From NCBI RefSeq assembly GCF_000308755.1, contig NZ_BAGF01000067.1:1-46522 (forward strand): a DNA stretch of 46,522 bases, read 5' to 3'. Shown in pieces: positions 33,580 through 42,351 of the stretch (the stretch's first letter is position 1; each line of letters starts with the position of its first letter). The notes under the pieces were generated by a model. That model was not told where the DNA came from. It searched no databases and was given only the letters and a program-made list of their open reading frames with translations. The position numbers and the translations under genes were made by a program. The DNA comes from Nocardia pneumoniae NBRC 100136 (GTDB lineage: Bacteria; Actinomycetota; Actinomycetes; Mycobacteriales; Mycobacteriaceae).

Positions 33580-34851
33580 TCAGGACGGCGCGAGCGCCTT
33601 CATCAGCGCAGCAGCGGTCGCCTCGTCGATGCATGTCGGCTTACCACCGTTGTCGGAGTGGTATGCACCGCCTTTGGTGTTTCCGGTGAAGTAGCACAGC
33701 GGGAACGCCGGTTTGCCTTCCGGGAAGGTCAGCGGCGGAGCGAGACCGTCGAGGGTCTCGTCGCGCAGAGCGCGCAGCCCCTTGATCACATCGGCGCTCG
33801 TCGAAGACGGGGAAAGGTTGGCGGCTTTGGCCGCCGCCAGGAACAGCTGCCCGCCTGCCCACGGCCACAGCAGCGGCGCGCTGAAGTCCCCGCTGGCCCG
33901 AAGGCCGGGAATGTATTCGTCGAGTGCGTCGCCGAAGGCCTTGATGGCCGGATTCGAGTCATCGGTGTACAAAGCGTTGGAGCCTGCGAAGATGCTGCCG
34001 TCGAAGTTCGGGTCCGCCGCCCATCCCTTCTGGAGGCTCGCGCCGGAAGGAGCCTGCATCGGTTGGTAGCCTTGCTGCGCGCACGATGCCGCGATGCGCG
34101 AAATCGCCTCGACCGAGACGGCGGGGAATACGGCGTCGACACCCTTGTCCCTGAATGCCAGGCATGGAGCGATGTAGTTCGGCGCGGCGATCGCGACTTT
34201 CTCCGCGGCGAATCCGAGACCGGCCTGTTTTGCCATCGGCTCCAGCATCTGTGGAAGCTGCTCGCAGACCGGGATCTCGGCGCAATAGAAGACGCCCAGG
34301 GTCTTGGCGCCCGCCTTCTTGGCCTGGGCCACCTCGCCCAGCATCAGCACCGGCAGCGTGGTGCCGGAGGCGAAGAAGTTCGGATCGGCGATGAACGGGG
34401 CATCGACGGGCTGTCCGCCGATGACCGGAATGCCCTTGCTGTCGACGTAGCTCTGCCAACTCGAAGTGACCAGGCTCGTCTGGCCGACGATCGCGACCAC
34501 CTTGTCCTGTTCGACCAGTTTCTTCGCGACCGCCAGCGCTGTCGTCGGATTCTGCTCGTCGTCGTAGGAGATGAGCTTGACCGGGTGCCCATTGATTCCG
34601 CCATGATCATTGACCGAGGACGCCCAGGCCTGCAGCACGTTGGCGGCGTGTCCGAGCGATCCGGCGGCAGGGCCGGTGCAGCTGCAAATCGACCCGATGA
34701 GAATCGGATCGCCCTGAAGCCCGCCGTCGGAAACTTTCACCGGGCCAATGGATGTGGACCCGTCGCTCGTCGAGTCAGCGGAACATGATGTGAGCGCGAG
34801 CGCTGCCGCCAGCGCCGGAGCCACGTACCACAGGAACCTTCTCTTCTTCAT
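33580..34851 (-). CDS. Branched-chain-amino-acid-type ABC substrate-binding lipoprotein (LivK-like)
   Basis: The 423-residue precursor begins with MKKRRFLWY, a hydrophobic segment and the lipobox LTSC, so it is exported and lipid-anchored. The mature part (DPILIGSICSCTGPAAGSLG, NDHGGINGHPVKLISYDDEQ, KVVAIVGQTS) is a typical type I periplasmic-binding fold of the Leu/Ile/Val or amide/urea group. Several cysteine pairs (for example CSC, and YCAEIPVC) are unusual for the group and might form disulfides. GGAGTGGAG precedes the ATG. It is the last gene of the liv-like operon, 61 bases after the livF-type gene, and is followed by a hairpin. The ligand is unknown. Confidence 0.85.
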   Translation of the reverse strand: MKKRRFLWYVAPALAAALALTSCSADSTSDGSTSIGPVKVSDGGLQGDPILIGSICSCTGPAAGSLGHAANVLQAWASSVNDHGGINGHPVKLISYDDEQNPTTALAVAKKLVEQDKVVAIVGQTSLVTSSWQSYVDSKGIPVIGGQPVDAPFIADPNFFASGTTLPVLMLGEVAQAKKAGAKTLGVFYCAEIPVCEQLPQMLEPMAKQAGLGFAAEKVAIAAPNYIAPCLAFRDKGVDAVFPAVSVEAISRIAASCAQQGYQPMQAPSGASLQKGWAADPNFDGSIFAGSNALYTDDSNPAIKAFGDALDEYIPGLRASGDFSAPLLWPWAGGQLFLAAAKAANLSPSSTSADVIKGLRALRDETLDGLAPPLTFPEGKPAFPLCYFTGNTKGGAYHSDNGGKPTCIDEATAAALMKALAPS

Positions 34852-34912
34852 TGCTCCACTCCTCTGTGGATACCGAACATTCGATTCGCTACGCCCATGG
34901 CCCGGTAACGGT

Positions 34913-35662
34913 TCATGGGTGTCCCGCCGGCGATGCCGGCAAGTCTGTGTGCCCGCTGTCGATGCCGAGATAGTTCTCCAGCACGGCATCTCGGTCGATC
35001 TCCGTGGCGGGTCCGGCGAACGCGACCGTGCCGCGGCTGAGCAACACCACGTGGTCGGCCATCGTCAGGGCGTGGTCGACGTACTGCTCGACCAACACGA
35101 TCGCCGAGCCGGTGGTACGCAATTCGCCGAGCGCCGCGAAGATCTCCTCCACAACCAGGGGAGCCAGGCCCATGGAGACCTCATCGAGCAGGACAACCGC
35201 CGGATCGGCCAGCCACGCGCGTGCCAGTGCGAGCATCTGCTGCTGCCCACCGGACAGCGAACCCGCCCGTTGATCGAGCTTCGCCCGCAGTGCGGGGAAG
35301 ACGTCCAGCACCTCGTCGGCGCTACCTCGGCGCCACGGCGGTGTCAGCAGGCGCAGGTTCTCGCGGACCGTCAGATCTGCGAACACCCCTCGGCCCTCGG
35401 GGATCAGGCACAGCCCCGCGCGGGTGCGGCGGGCAGGGGGAGCGCCGGTCAGATCGGCGCCGCCGATCGACACTGTCCCCGATCGCGGCCGCAGTAGCCC
35501 GGAGGCCACCCGCAGCAGCGTCGACTTTCCGGCACCGTTCGGCCCGAGCAACGCCACGACCGACCGAGGTGGCACCGCCAGGTCGACGTCGTGGAGCACG
35601 ATCGTGGAGCCGTATCCCGCCGTGATCGAGCGCAATTCGAGTGCGAAGTCGGTGCCGGTCAT
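34913..35662 (-). CDS. livF: ABC transporter ATP-binding protein LivF-type
   Basis: The 249-residue ATPase has Walker A GPNGAGKST, signature LSGGQQQMLALARAW, Walker B AVVLLDEVSMGLAP and H-equivalent VLVEQYVDHAL, the last being the LivF-type pattern in which Gln-Tyr follows the Glu. The P-E-G-R-G-VF segment (LIPEGRGVFADLTVREN) is diagnostic for LivF. Its ATG overlaps the TGA of the upstream LivHMG fusion (ATGA), so the two are translationally coupled. It supplies the second of the two ATPase subunits needed by a branched-chain-type importer. Confidence 0.9.
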   Translation of the reverse strand: MTGTDFALELRSITAGYGSTIVLHDVDLAVPPRSVVALLGPNGAGKSTLLRVASGLLRPRSGTVSIGGADLTGAPPARRTRAGLCLIPEGRGVFADLTVRENLRLLTPPWRRGSADEVLDVFPALRAKLDQRAGSLSGGQQQMLALARAWLADPAVVLLDEVSMGLAPLVVEEIFAALGELRTTGSAIVLVEQYVDHALTMADHVVLLSRGTVAFAGPATEIDRDAVLENYLGIDSGHTDLPASPAGHP

Positions 35663-38343
35663 GCTACGGGTACCTCCAGCCGTTGTTCGTCGGTAACGGG
35701 CTCGCCGAGGTAGGCGTGCTGCACCAGCTCCGAAGCCCGGACCTGCGCGGGTGAGCCCCGGAATATCAGGCGACCGAAGTCGAGGACGAAGATCTCGTCG
35801 CAGATCTCGAGCACCAGCGACATGTCGTGCTCGACCAGGACGATCCCGACGCCGCGCGCGGCGACGACGTTTCGCAGGATCTGCCCGAAGCGCGCAGTCT
35901 CCGAGCGATCGAGGCCCGCGCTCGGCTCGTCGAGCAACAGGATCCGATACGGCCCGGCGAGACACCGGGCGAGTTCGACCAGTCTTCGCTGCCCGGTGGA
36001 CAGCGCACCGACGCGGGTATGCGCGATGGATTCGATACCGCACAACGCCATGGCGGAAGCCGCCGCGGTGCGCGTCTTCCGGTAATGTCCATGGGCCGCG
36101 AACAGGTGTGCCAGCGGGTTCGCCCCGGCGAGTGGCCCTTCGGCTCCCATCGCGACGTTCTCGGCGACAGTAAGGGAATCGAACAGCTCGGTCCGCTGAA
36201 AGGTTCGCCCGATGCCGAGCCGCGCACGGCGTGCGGTCGACGCTCGGCTGATCGCCCGATCCTGCAGTCGCACTTCGCCATTGGCCGGTACGAGACCGGT
36301 GCAGGCATCGAACGTGGTGGTCTTGCCCGCCCCGTTGGGGCCGATAAGTCCGGTGATCCGCCCGGTGTGCGCCTCGAACGAGAAGCCATCGACGGCCACC
36401 ACACCGCCGAAGCGGACCGAAAGATCGCGAACCACCAGCGCGGTCGCGGGCTGCCTGGTGGGCGGCTCCGCCGCGACGACCGCCGATGACCGGTCGCGGC
36501 GAAACGCGCTGTCAAGCCAGGACCGGATCGGTCCGGGAACCTCCAGGCGGCTCGCGGTGGCGGCACGGAGCACCACCAGGATGCCGAACAGGACCTGGAG
36601 CCACTGCGACATCCCGGCGACCGGAAGATAAGACGGCACCAGGACGAGCGCCGCCGCGGCCAGCAGCGAATACCATGGCTCCCGGCCCACCATGATGACG
36701 ATGACCGCGAAATAGGTGACCGAAAGCAGCGGCTGGTAGTTGGTCGCCGAGGCGGTGGTCTGCGCCATTCCGGCGAGTGCGCCACCCAACGCCGCGAGGA
36801 ACGCCGAAACACAGAAGACCAGAACGCGCGTGACTTCGATCGTGACACCGTTGGTCCGCAACGCGGTCGGCGATTCGGCCAGACCCCGGAGCAATCGTCC
36901 GAGCCTGCTCTTGTCCAACGCCACCACCAGCAGGGTGCCCACGGTGGCCAGCACCAGCACGAGCCGGTAGAACGCCGGGTCGGAGTCGAGCCCGAATACG
37001 CTGGGGCGCGGCATCTCGAGGCCGAGGCCACTGGTGCCGAACATATAGGGCTGGGAATAGAACATCACTTGCAGCACGACGCCGAATCCGAAGGTCGCCA
37101 ATGCCAGATACAGGCCACTGAGGCGAATGGCTGGAATCGACAACACCGCACCGATCGGCACGACCACGAGTCCGCAGCCGATGAGCGCCAGCGGCCACGG
37201 CAATCCCCGATCGACAGCGAAGTGCGAGAACGCGCACGCACCGATGGCGGTGAACGCCACGTGGCACAGCGAGACCTGCCCAGACGTGCGGACCAGCAGG
37301 CCCAGCGACAGGAAGACGAGCGTCATCGCCAGCGCTACAGTCCAATCCGTCAGGTGGATGCCCGCGAACGACGGAACCAGCGCGAGCACCACCAACACGA
37401 TGGCCCCGCCAACGGATTGCACCGGTGTCGGAGTAGTCCAGCCGGATCGGATCCGCCGGACCGCCCGTTCCCGGTCCACCAGGTAGCGACGCGGCATCAT
37501 CAGCAATACGAGGAACAACGCCAAGAACGGCAATGCGGCGGGGACTCCCGCAGCCAGCCCCGTGGTGAAGTAGCGGGTAGCCAGCGCGGCAAGCACTCCG
37601 ATGACCAGTCCTCCGCCGAAACTCCATGGCAGACTGGTGAATCGGCCGATGGCCGCCGCTCCGAACGCCTGGACGACCAGCAACGTCAGCTGCATGGGAT
37701 CGAGCGGAATCAACGGTGCGAACAGCACCCCGGACAACGACGCCAAACCCGTGCCGATGCACCAGGCCCATCGTCGCGTGCTCACCGGGCTGGTTCCGGC
37801 CAGGTCCAGCAACGCGGCATTCCCGACGACCGCACGCATGGCTATGCCGCGCCGGGTGAACCGCAGCGCGGCCGACAACGCGGCGGTCGCGACTACCGCG
37901 ACCACGAACGTGGTGACATCCGACCACTGCACCTGCACGCCGAAGGCGGCGAATCCCCCCTGCGGCAGAACGACCGGGACGATGCGCGTCGTCGTCCGCC
38001 CGTAGAACAGCGTCACCCCCGCCTCGACAACCAGCAGAACGCCGACCGTCGCGGCGATCCGCAATTCCACTGTCGCGCGGTCGACGACCCGAGCCAGCAA
38101 CTCCAGCGCCAACCCCATGGCCGGACCGACGCCGAGAACACAGATCGCGGCGGCGAGCTGCCAGGCGACGCCATTGACGACGTGCAATGAGTAGAACGCG
38201 TACGCCGACACCGTAGCCATCGCACCGTGGGCGAAGTTGAAAACTCCCGACGTCTTGTAGGTGAGCACCAAACCCACCGCGGCCAGCCCATAAACCGAGC
38301 CGGATACGATTCCCGCGATCACGAACGGCAAGAGATCTGCCAC
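35659..38343 (-). CDS. LivH-LivM-LivG fusion: permease/permease/ATPase in one chain
   Basis: One reading frame of 894 residues carries three subunits of a branched-chain-type importer. The first ~290 residues are LivH-like (SGSVYGLAAVGLVLTYKTSG), then a LivM-like permease (SLGLLVRTSGQVSLCHVAFT, ALATFGFGVVLQ), then from about residue 650 a LivG-like ATPase with GPNGAGKTTTFDACTG, signature LSTGQRRLVELARC, Walker B ILLLDEPSAGLD and LVEHDMSLVLEICD. Permease-ATPase fusions are known in actinobacteria; the triple arrangement is less common. The GTG at 38343 follows GGAG at 6-nt spacing; the frame stays open further up but without coding character. It is the first gene of the operon. Confidence 0.88.
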   Translation of the reverse strand: MADLLPFVIAGIVSGSVYGLAAVGLVLTYKTSGVFNFAHGAMATVSAYAFYSLHVVNGVAWQLAAAICVLGVGPAMGLALELLARVVDRATVELRIAATVGVLLVVEAGVTLFYGRTTTRIVPVVLPQGGFAAFGVQVQWSDVTTFVVAVVATAALSAALRFTRRGIAMRAVVGNAALLDLAGTSPVSTRRWAWCIGTGLASLSGVLFAPLIPLDPMQLTLLVVQAFGAAAIGRFTSLPWSFGGGLVIGVLAALATRYFTTGLAAGVPAALPFLALFLVLLMMPRRYLVDRERAVRRIRSGWTTPTPVQSVGGAIVLVVLALVPSFAGIHLTDWTVALAMTLVFLSLGLLVRTSGQVSLCHVAFTAIGACAFSHFAVDRGLPWPLALIGCGLVVVPIGAVLSIPAIRLSGLYLALATFGFGVVLQVMFYSQPYMFGTSGLGLEMPRPSVFGLDSDPAFYRLVLVLATVGTLLVVALDKSRLGRLLRGLAESPTALRTNGVTIEVTRVLVFCVSAFLAALGGALAGMAQTTASATNYQPLLSVTYFAVIVIMVGREPWYSLLAAAALVLVPSYLPVAGMSQWLQVLFGILVVLRAATASRLEVPGPIRSWLDSAFRRDRSSAVVAAEPPTRQPATALVVRDLSVRFGGVVAVDGFSFEAHTGRITGLIGPNGAGKTTTFDACTGLVPANGEVRLQDRAISRASTARRARLGIGRTFQRTELFDSLTVAENVAMGAEGPLAGANPLAHLFAAHGHYRKTRTAAASAMALCGIESIAHTRVGALSTGQRRLVELARCLAGPYRILLLDEPSAGLDRSETARFGQILRNVVAARGVGIVLVEHDMSLVLEICDEIFVLDFGRLIFRGSPAQVRASELVQHAYLGEPVTDEQRLEVPVA

Positions 38344-38693
38344 GATGTACTCCAATTTCCGCTGATCATCGGCACTGCGAGACTGTGCGGATGCGTCGGC
38401 GCTGTCTTGCCCGACTCGGTCGGCTACTGGTCGAGCGACCACCCGCACGGAAAGGGCGTCAGCGCTCTTTGGTATAAATGGTTCTGTCGGTGAAGAACTG
38501 GACGATTGACTCGGTGATGCCGTCTCCGGGGTTCGATGGGACAGATGACACGCACTGGGGTGAATGCGTGCCAGCCAGTGTTGATCGTTGTCCAGCGCCA
38601 CACCATGCAATCCCGTAGCTTCTGCCTCGCAACCGAATTCGACGGCATCAAAACGTAAATCCCAAGGTCGATGGTTCAGTCGCCGAACTCAGC
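38344..38693. other. Non-coding stretch upstream of the liv-like operon
   Basis: About 350 bases between the LivHMG start and the kgd 3'-end remnant. Short frames exist on both strands but none has a convincing start, ribosome-binding site or recognisable product. The bases near 38470-38480 (TTTGGTATAAATGG) are AT-rich and may contain the operon promoter on the minus strand. It probably includes the right junction of the island. Confidence 0.4.
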
Positions 38694-38823
38694 TGTCTGC
38701 CGAGCGGCCAACTGCGTGCCGTATCTCCCGCCGCGCCATGTCGGCCCCCTCCTCGGGTCCAGCAAGGTGCACGCGGCGGAACAGGCGGAGATCATCGCGG
38801 AGGCGTTTGGGCCGACTGGGTAG
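38694..38823 (+). pseudogene. Decayed copy of the kgd 3' end
   Basis: From ATCTCCCGCCGCGCCATG at 38723 to the TAG at 38821-38823, the sequence matches the last 102 bases of kgd (31969-32070) at roughly nine positions in ten, counted by eye, with one missing G that breaks the frame. Weaker similarity extends upstream to about 38694 with extra indels (compare LPSGQLRAVS with kgd LPDRLGKLRRIS). It has no start and cannot be expressed as a Kgd C terminus. Confidence 0.85.
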
Positions 38824-38835
38824 TCCTGACCGGAA

Positions 38836-38874
38836 CGGGGCGGATCTCTCTCTTTCGCAGAGTGATCCGGCCCG
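38836..38874 (+). terminator. Terminator of the kgd 3'-end copy
   Basis: Arms CGGGGCGGATC and GATCCGGCCCG pair in 10 of 11 positions, and an inner CTCT/AGAG helix extends the stem. It stands at the same distance after the TAG as the real kgd terminator, so it belongs to the duplicated segment. Confidence 0.7.
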
Positions 38875-38956
38875 GTATTGCAGTTTCAGGAGACCAGCTC
38901 CACACGTGGAAGTCGGCAGTAGACACCCTCGAGACTCCCCCGGTACCCTTCGGCGT

Positions 38957-39295
38957 ATGAGCGACGGGGGGAGTCCGGGACCTGGTCCGAGCTTGTCGGT
39001 TGTGCCGGAGAAGGTGCGCGAGGTAGGCCAGTACGTCTACGACGTGGCCGAAGCCCTGCGCTCGGCGCTGGATTCCGCTGCCAAGGACGTGGATTCCCTG
39101 GTCAATGGCTCTTGGACTGGTGATCTGGCAGCTGAATTCGGCCAAGGGTGGACCGAAGTCCATGACGGCGGCGTCCAGATCATCACCGCGCTGACCGGCA
39201 TGGCCGAAAAGCTCGGTGTCACCGCCGACACCTACCAGGCCCGCGACGAGAACACCGCCACCGCCCTGAACGCCTCCAGCCTGGATCTGCCATGA
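38957..39295 (+). CDS. WXG100-family protein (EsxB/CFP-10-like)
   Basis: The 112-residue protein is a helical hairpin with the turn W53-T-G55 and the C-terminal secretion signal YQARDE (Tyr93, Asp97), the YxxxD/E pattern of the CFP-10-type partner. It is slightly longer than classical 100-residue members, with a Gly/Pro-rich N terminus. The ATG at 38957 is close after the terminator of the kgd copy. Its stop overlaps the start of a second WXG100-like gene (ATGA), and both precede a large putative toxin gene, so the pair probably acts as its ESX targeting partner. Confidence 0.85.
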   Translation: MSDGGSPGPGPSLSVVPEKVREVGQYVYDVAEALRSALDSAAKDVDSLVNGSWTGDLAAEFGQGWTEVHDGGVQIITALTGMAEKLGVTADTYQARDENTATALNASSLDLP

Positions 39296-39597
39296 GCTCG
39301 CAGTTCTCCGTCGACCTCGACCACCTCGACCAGATCGTCGCCCGCCTGTCCGGTCTTGCCGGATTCATCGCCGACCACCTCGACGAAATCGACGACAAAG
39401 TCGCGACTTTGCAGGGCAGCGGCTGGGAAAGCGTCGCCGCCCAGGCATATGCCGACGCCCACCGCCAATGGGCGACGGGTGCACGCGAATTCGCCGAAGG
39501 CATCCGCGACATGAGCGATGCCGCCCGCACGGCGCACGAAGACTACACATACGCGATCGAGCTCAACCGCAAGATGCTGCGAGGCGGCCAGCCGTGA
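39292..39597 (+). CDS. WXG100-like protein with WES turn (EsxA-type partner)
   Basis: The 101-residue protein has two long helices joined at W45-E-S47, a variant of the W-x-G turn, and a QAYADAHRQW stretch typical of WXG100 proteins. It lacks an obvious YxxxD/E tail signal, as expected for the ESAT-6-type partner of the preceding gene. The two genes overlap by 4 nt and probably make a heterodimer. Its own stop overlaps the GTG of the toxin gene (GTGA), so three genes are translationally coupled. Confidence 0.82.
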   Translation: MSSQFSVDLDHLDQIVARLSGLAGFIADHLDEIDDKVATLQGSGWESVAAQAYADAHRQWATGAREFAEGIRDMSDAARTAHEDYTYAIELNRKMLRGGQP

Positions 39598-40955
39598 TCG
39601 TCGACTGGCAGGTCTACTACGACGCCGCCAAGAAGTGTCATGATCTCGCCGCCGACCTCCGCCGAGCCGACAAACCAGTGCACGACGCCGTGAAAGGCGA
39701 ATGCGCGGGCATGGCCGGTGACGCACCCGGCTGCAAGCAATGGGGCGAGAAATATGATCAAGTCGCGCGCAGCACGATGCAGACGTGCACGAACCTGGCC
39801 GATGCCCTGACCAACTACGGCTACGTCCTCGCCGCGAACGGCTACAACCACGGGATCAGGAACAAGAGCAATCCGCCGCCGCCACGCCCAGATGTCCGTG
39901 CGATGACCGAATACAAGGTCACGATCCCGACATCGGTGCGCGACAACGGAAGCGGTGTAAAGCACAACGGGGGTGTCGAGGAGTTCTTCGCCGTACTCGT
40001 TGCCAAGATCCTGGAAGAATTCGGAAAACTTCCCAACGGAGACGTCGACAAACTCGCCAAAGCATCTACCACCTGGGATAGCTTCGGCAAGAACGAAACC
40101 ATCACCGGCGCCGCCGCCCGCATCAGCGCGATCGCCGCCATGTTCGACGGCATGGACGATCCGCTGAATCGACAGATGATCCAGGACCAGTTCAATGTCT
40201 TGCGCACCGCCGCCGACGGGGTCGCTACGGCATCACTCAACGTTGCCGCGCCCGTCGCGAGCTACCACACCGGAACCCTGGACGTCAGCCGCGGCATCCA
40301 ATCCGCGATCACCACCGCCGAGTGGGCAATCGGACTGATCGTGGTAGCCGCCGCTGCCACCGCCCTGCTCAGCTTCGGCGGTAGCCTCGCCGCAGGGGGA
40401 GGAGGCGTCGCCGCCGCCGTCGCCGAAACCATCGCGACCATCCGCAGCCTCTACCAGGCCAGCAACCTCATCAGGGTGGTCGGCCTCACTGCTGCCGCAG
40501 CCGGTGCCGTCGGCGTCATCAGCGCCTTCGACAAGGTTCCCGACCTGACCTCCATCTCCACCTCCCTCGCCACCATCATCGCCATGCGGGTGCTGATCGA
40601 TGGCGATGACGACGAACGAGCAAGCGGCGGCCCCGACGTTTCTTCGCAGATCCAAAATCCATCGCTGACCGACAAGTCCGAAGAATATGTCCGATCGAAA
40701 CACTTCCCAGGCGGAAGCCAGGTGACCGACAAGAAGAGTATCTTCTATCCCGAAGAGGATATAGATGCGCTGGTCGAAGCAGCCGAGAACCAGCCTGCAA
40801 CAGGCCCGAACAAGAACGGAAATTATGAGCGGATAGTGGAAGCTGACCACAGCATCGGCAATCTATCGAAGTCAGCGGGCGGTGCGCCGACCAGACGCTA
40901 CGTGGTTGTGCAGGACAAGTACGGCGGCGTGATCACCATGTACCCGATACCATAG
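39594..40955 (+). CDS. Putative ESX-exported polymorphic toxin
   Basis: The 453-residue protein starts with a WXG/LXG-like helical domain (VDWQVYYDAAKKCHDLAADL, CKQWGEKYDQVA). A middle part includes two Gly/Ala-rich hydrophobic stretches (IGLIVVAAAATALLSFGGSL near residue 245 and LTAAAAGAVGVIS near 305). The last ~90 residues form a separate domain (YVRSKHFPGGSQ, then RIVEADHSIG, ending RRYVVVQDKYGGVITMYPI). This ending is like C-terminal toxin domains of the BECR/RNase-like group in polymorphic toxins, which is inference. It follows a coupled WXG100 pair, and a small gene lies 10 bases downstream as candidate immunity protein. Confidence 0.65.
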   Translation: MIVDWQVYYDAAKKCHDLAADLRRADKPVHDAVKGECAGMAGDAPGCKQWGEKYDQVARSTMQTCTNLADALTNYGYVLAANGYNHGIRNKSNPPPPRPDVRAMTEYKVTIPTSVRDNGSGVKHNGGVEEFFAVLVAKILEEFGKLPNGDVDKLAKASTTWDSFGKNETITGAAARISAIAAMFDGMDDPLNRQMIQDQFNVLRTAADGVATASLNVAAPVASYHTGTLDVSRGIQSAITTAEWAIGLIVVAAAATALLSFGGSLAAGGGGVAAAVAETIATIRSLYQASNLIRVVGLTAAAAGAVGVISAFDKVPDLTSISTSLATIIAMRVLIDGDDDERASGGPDVSSQIQNPSLTDKSEEYVRSKHFPGGSQVTDKKSIFYPEEDIDALVEAAENQPATGPNKNGNYERIVEADHSIGNLSKSAGGAPTRRYVVVQDKYGGVITMYPIP

Positions 40956-40965
40956 AAAGAGAATC

Positions 40966-41262
40966 GTGGCAATCGATATCGTTCTTCAGGCGCAGGACCA
41001 TTCGCCCATCGCCAGCGCCGACCCAGACCCGACCGGGATTCTCGGTGATCTCTGTGCCGAAGCTCCCCAAGGCACGTTGCTTCAGTCGATACATCCGCAT
41101 GCAGACACCATGTTCAATGCGTATCAGCTGAAGACGCTGGTCACCGAAATCGATACCATGCTGGCGCGTTCCGAATCCCATCGGCCTGTATGGGAGGGCT
41201 TGCGCTCTCTGGCGATCGAAGCGATCCAGTGCCGTGGATATCTTTGGTTCAGCGGCGACTGA
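40966..41262 (+). CDS. Candidate immunity protein for the upstream toxin
   Basis: The 98-residue soluble protein is not recognised by sequence. It is acidic, has no signal peptide, and begins 10 bases after the toxin stop at a GTG preceded by AAAGAGA. Size, position and charge are those of immunity proteins in type VII toxin loci. A relation to a known immunity family could not be seen. The following 180 bases (41263-41442) hold nothing recognisable. Confidence 0.5.
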   Translation: MAIDIVLQAQDHSPIASADPDPTGILGDLCAEAPQGTLLQSIHPHADTMFNAYQLKTLVTEIDTMLARSESHRPVWEGLRSLAIEAIQCRGYLWFSGD

Positions 41263-41442
41263 ACAACACTCCCCTTCACATTCCGCCATTTCTGAAGAGC
41301 TTTGGCTGTTCGAAAAACTATCTGAGACTGAACCTCACACTGGCGCTTACGGCTTCCCATCAGGGAATGACCGTTGGGAAACCACCTAGCCGCAGGGCCT
41401 GCACGGGCCACAACCTGCAGGAACCGCCAGTACCGGATGTTC

Positions 41443-42351
41443 TCACGACACCGCCGTCCACTGCACCTTGCGATCCCCGCTGCGCAGAGACGAGATGCGT
41501 ATCCTCAGCTGTTCGGCCGCCGCGGACTTGTCAGGTGCCAGCCGGATATACGCGCCGATAGAGTGCAGTTCGGCGATATCACGGAGAAGATGCCAATGTG
41601 GCCAAGCCAAGAGGTCATATCCGTAGGCGTCGAGGAACCGACGCCGGTCAATCTCTGGGGCGTGAAAGTGATCTGGCAGTCCACTGATGAGATCCAGTTC
41701 CCGTGGGCCGATGCAGCACTGATCCCAGTCGATCAGGACGAACCCGTGATCTAGCTGGACAGCGTTCTCGGAGTGGGCGTCTGCGTGGATCAGGCCATAG
41801 CCCAGCGGGAACTCGGCGGCGTAGTACGCCTCGAGGAGTTCCGCGGCGCGGGTGGCGATCCATACACGGTCATCGATGTCCAGCGCAGGCCGCGTCCGGC
41901 TGCCGTCCAAGGCGAGCGCCTCACGCAACCGATGCAATGGTCTGTATTCAGGTACCGGGAAGGGTGGCCGCGGCAGGCGGTGTAACCGCCGGAGCGCCTG
42001 TGCGATATCAGTCGACGTCGCTGGCGTGCGCGTCGGACAGTATGGCCAAAAGGTGGCCACCGCCCCGGCCGCGATGACGGGTTGCTCACCGGGAAGCGGG
42101 CATAGCCCGATCGGATGACCGCCTTGTTCGTTCAGCCACCGGGTGACGACGATGCTCGTGTTGGCACGTGCTCGCCGAAGGTTCGTGTCCGGAGCGAGCC
42201 GCACGATCACGTCGCCGTTGTCCGAATCCGATAGCAGGTATACCGCGTTCGACCGGTGATGCAGCAGTTGCGCGCCATCAGCGGCGATCCCGAATGCCGC
42301 GCATGCCGCTTTCAGCGCATCAGGGCCGGAGAGTCCACTGTCGTCGGTCAC
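41443..42351 (-). CDS. Aminoglycoside-phosphotransferase-fold kinase
   Basis: The 302-residue protein has the kinase-like catalytic loop H189-A-D191-A-H-S-E-N196 and the metal-binding IDWDQ (Asp208), the diagnostic pair of the APH/choline-kinase fold. The N-terminal lobe has VIVRLAP as the probable ATP lysine-equivalent strand, with Arg rather than Lys visible there. Substrate may be an antibiotic, choline or a sugar; nothing in the sequence decides. The GTG at 42351 overlaps the TGA of a 7-codon ORF with a strong ribosome-binding site, so translation is probably coupled to it. Confidence 0.75.
   Translation of the reverse strand: MTDDSGLSGPDALKAACAAFGIAADGAQLLHHRSNAVYLLSDSDNGDVIVRLAPDTNLRRARANTSIVVTRWLNEQGGHPIGLCPLPGEQPVIAAGAVATFWPYCPTRTPATSTDIAQALRRLHRLPRPPFPVPEYRPLHRLREALALDGSRTRPALDIDDRVWIATRAAELLEAYYAAEFPLGYGLIHADAHSENAVQLDHGFVLIDWDQCCIGPRELDLISGLPDHFHAPEIDRRRFLDAYGYDLLAWPHWHLLRDIAELHSIGAYIRLAPDKSAAAEQLRIRISSLRSGDRKVQWTAVS

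Larger units (their letters stand above)
32126..38693. mobile_element. Putative genomic island inserted at the kgd 3' end
   Basis: The segment is bounded on the left by intact kgd with its terminator and on the right by a diverged copy of the last ~125 bases of kgd plus its terminator (about 38694-38874). This is the footprint expected when an element brings its own copy of a gene's 3' end and displaces the resident one. The cargo is a DUF7873-type gene with two tRNA-like genes and an amino-acid-type ABC transporter. No integrase, relaxase or inverted terminal repeat was found, so the mode of entry is unknown and the island may be decayed. Confidence 0.5.

Noticed and set aside
38424..38651. 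A 75-codon minus-strand frame that might be a transposase relic
   Set aside because: No transposase motif or inverted repeat could be recognised; the resemblance was too weak to report.
32126..38693. Integrase or attachment site that would explain the island
   Set aside because: All genes in the segment were examined and none is a recombinase; apart from the kgd 3'-end copies no short direct repeat was convincing.
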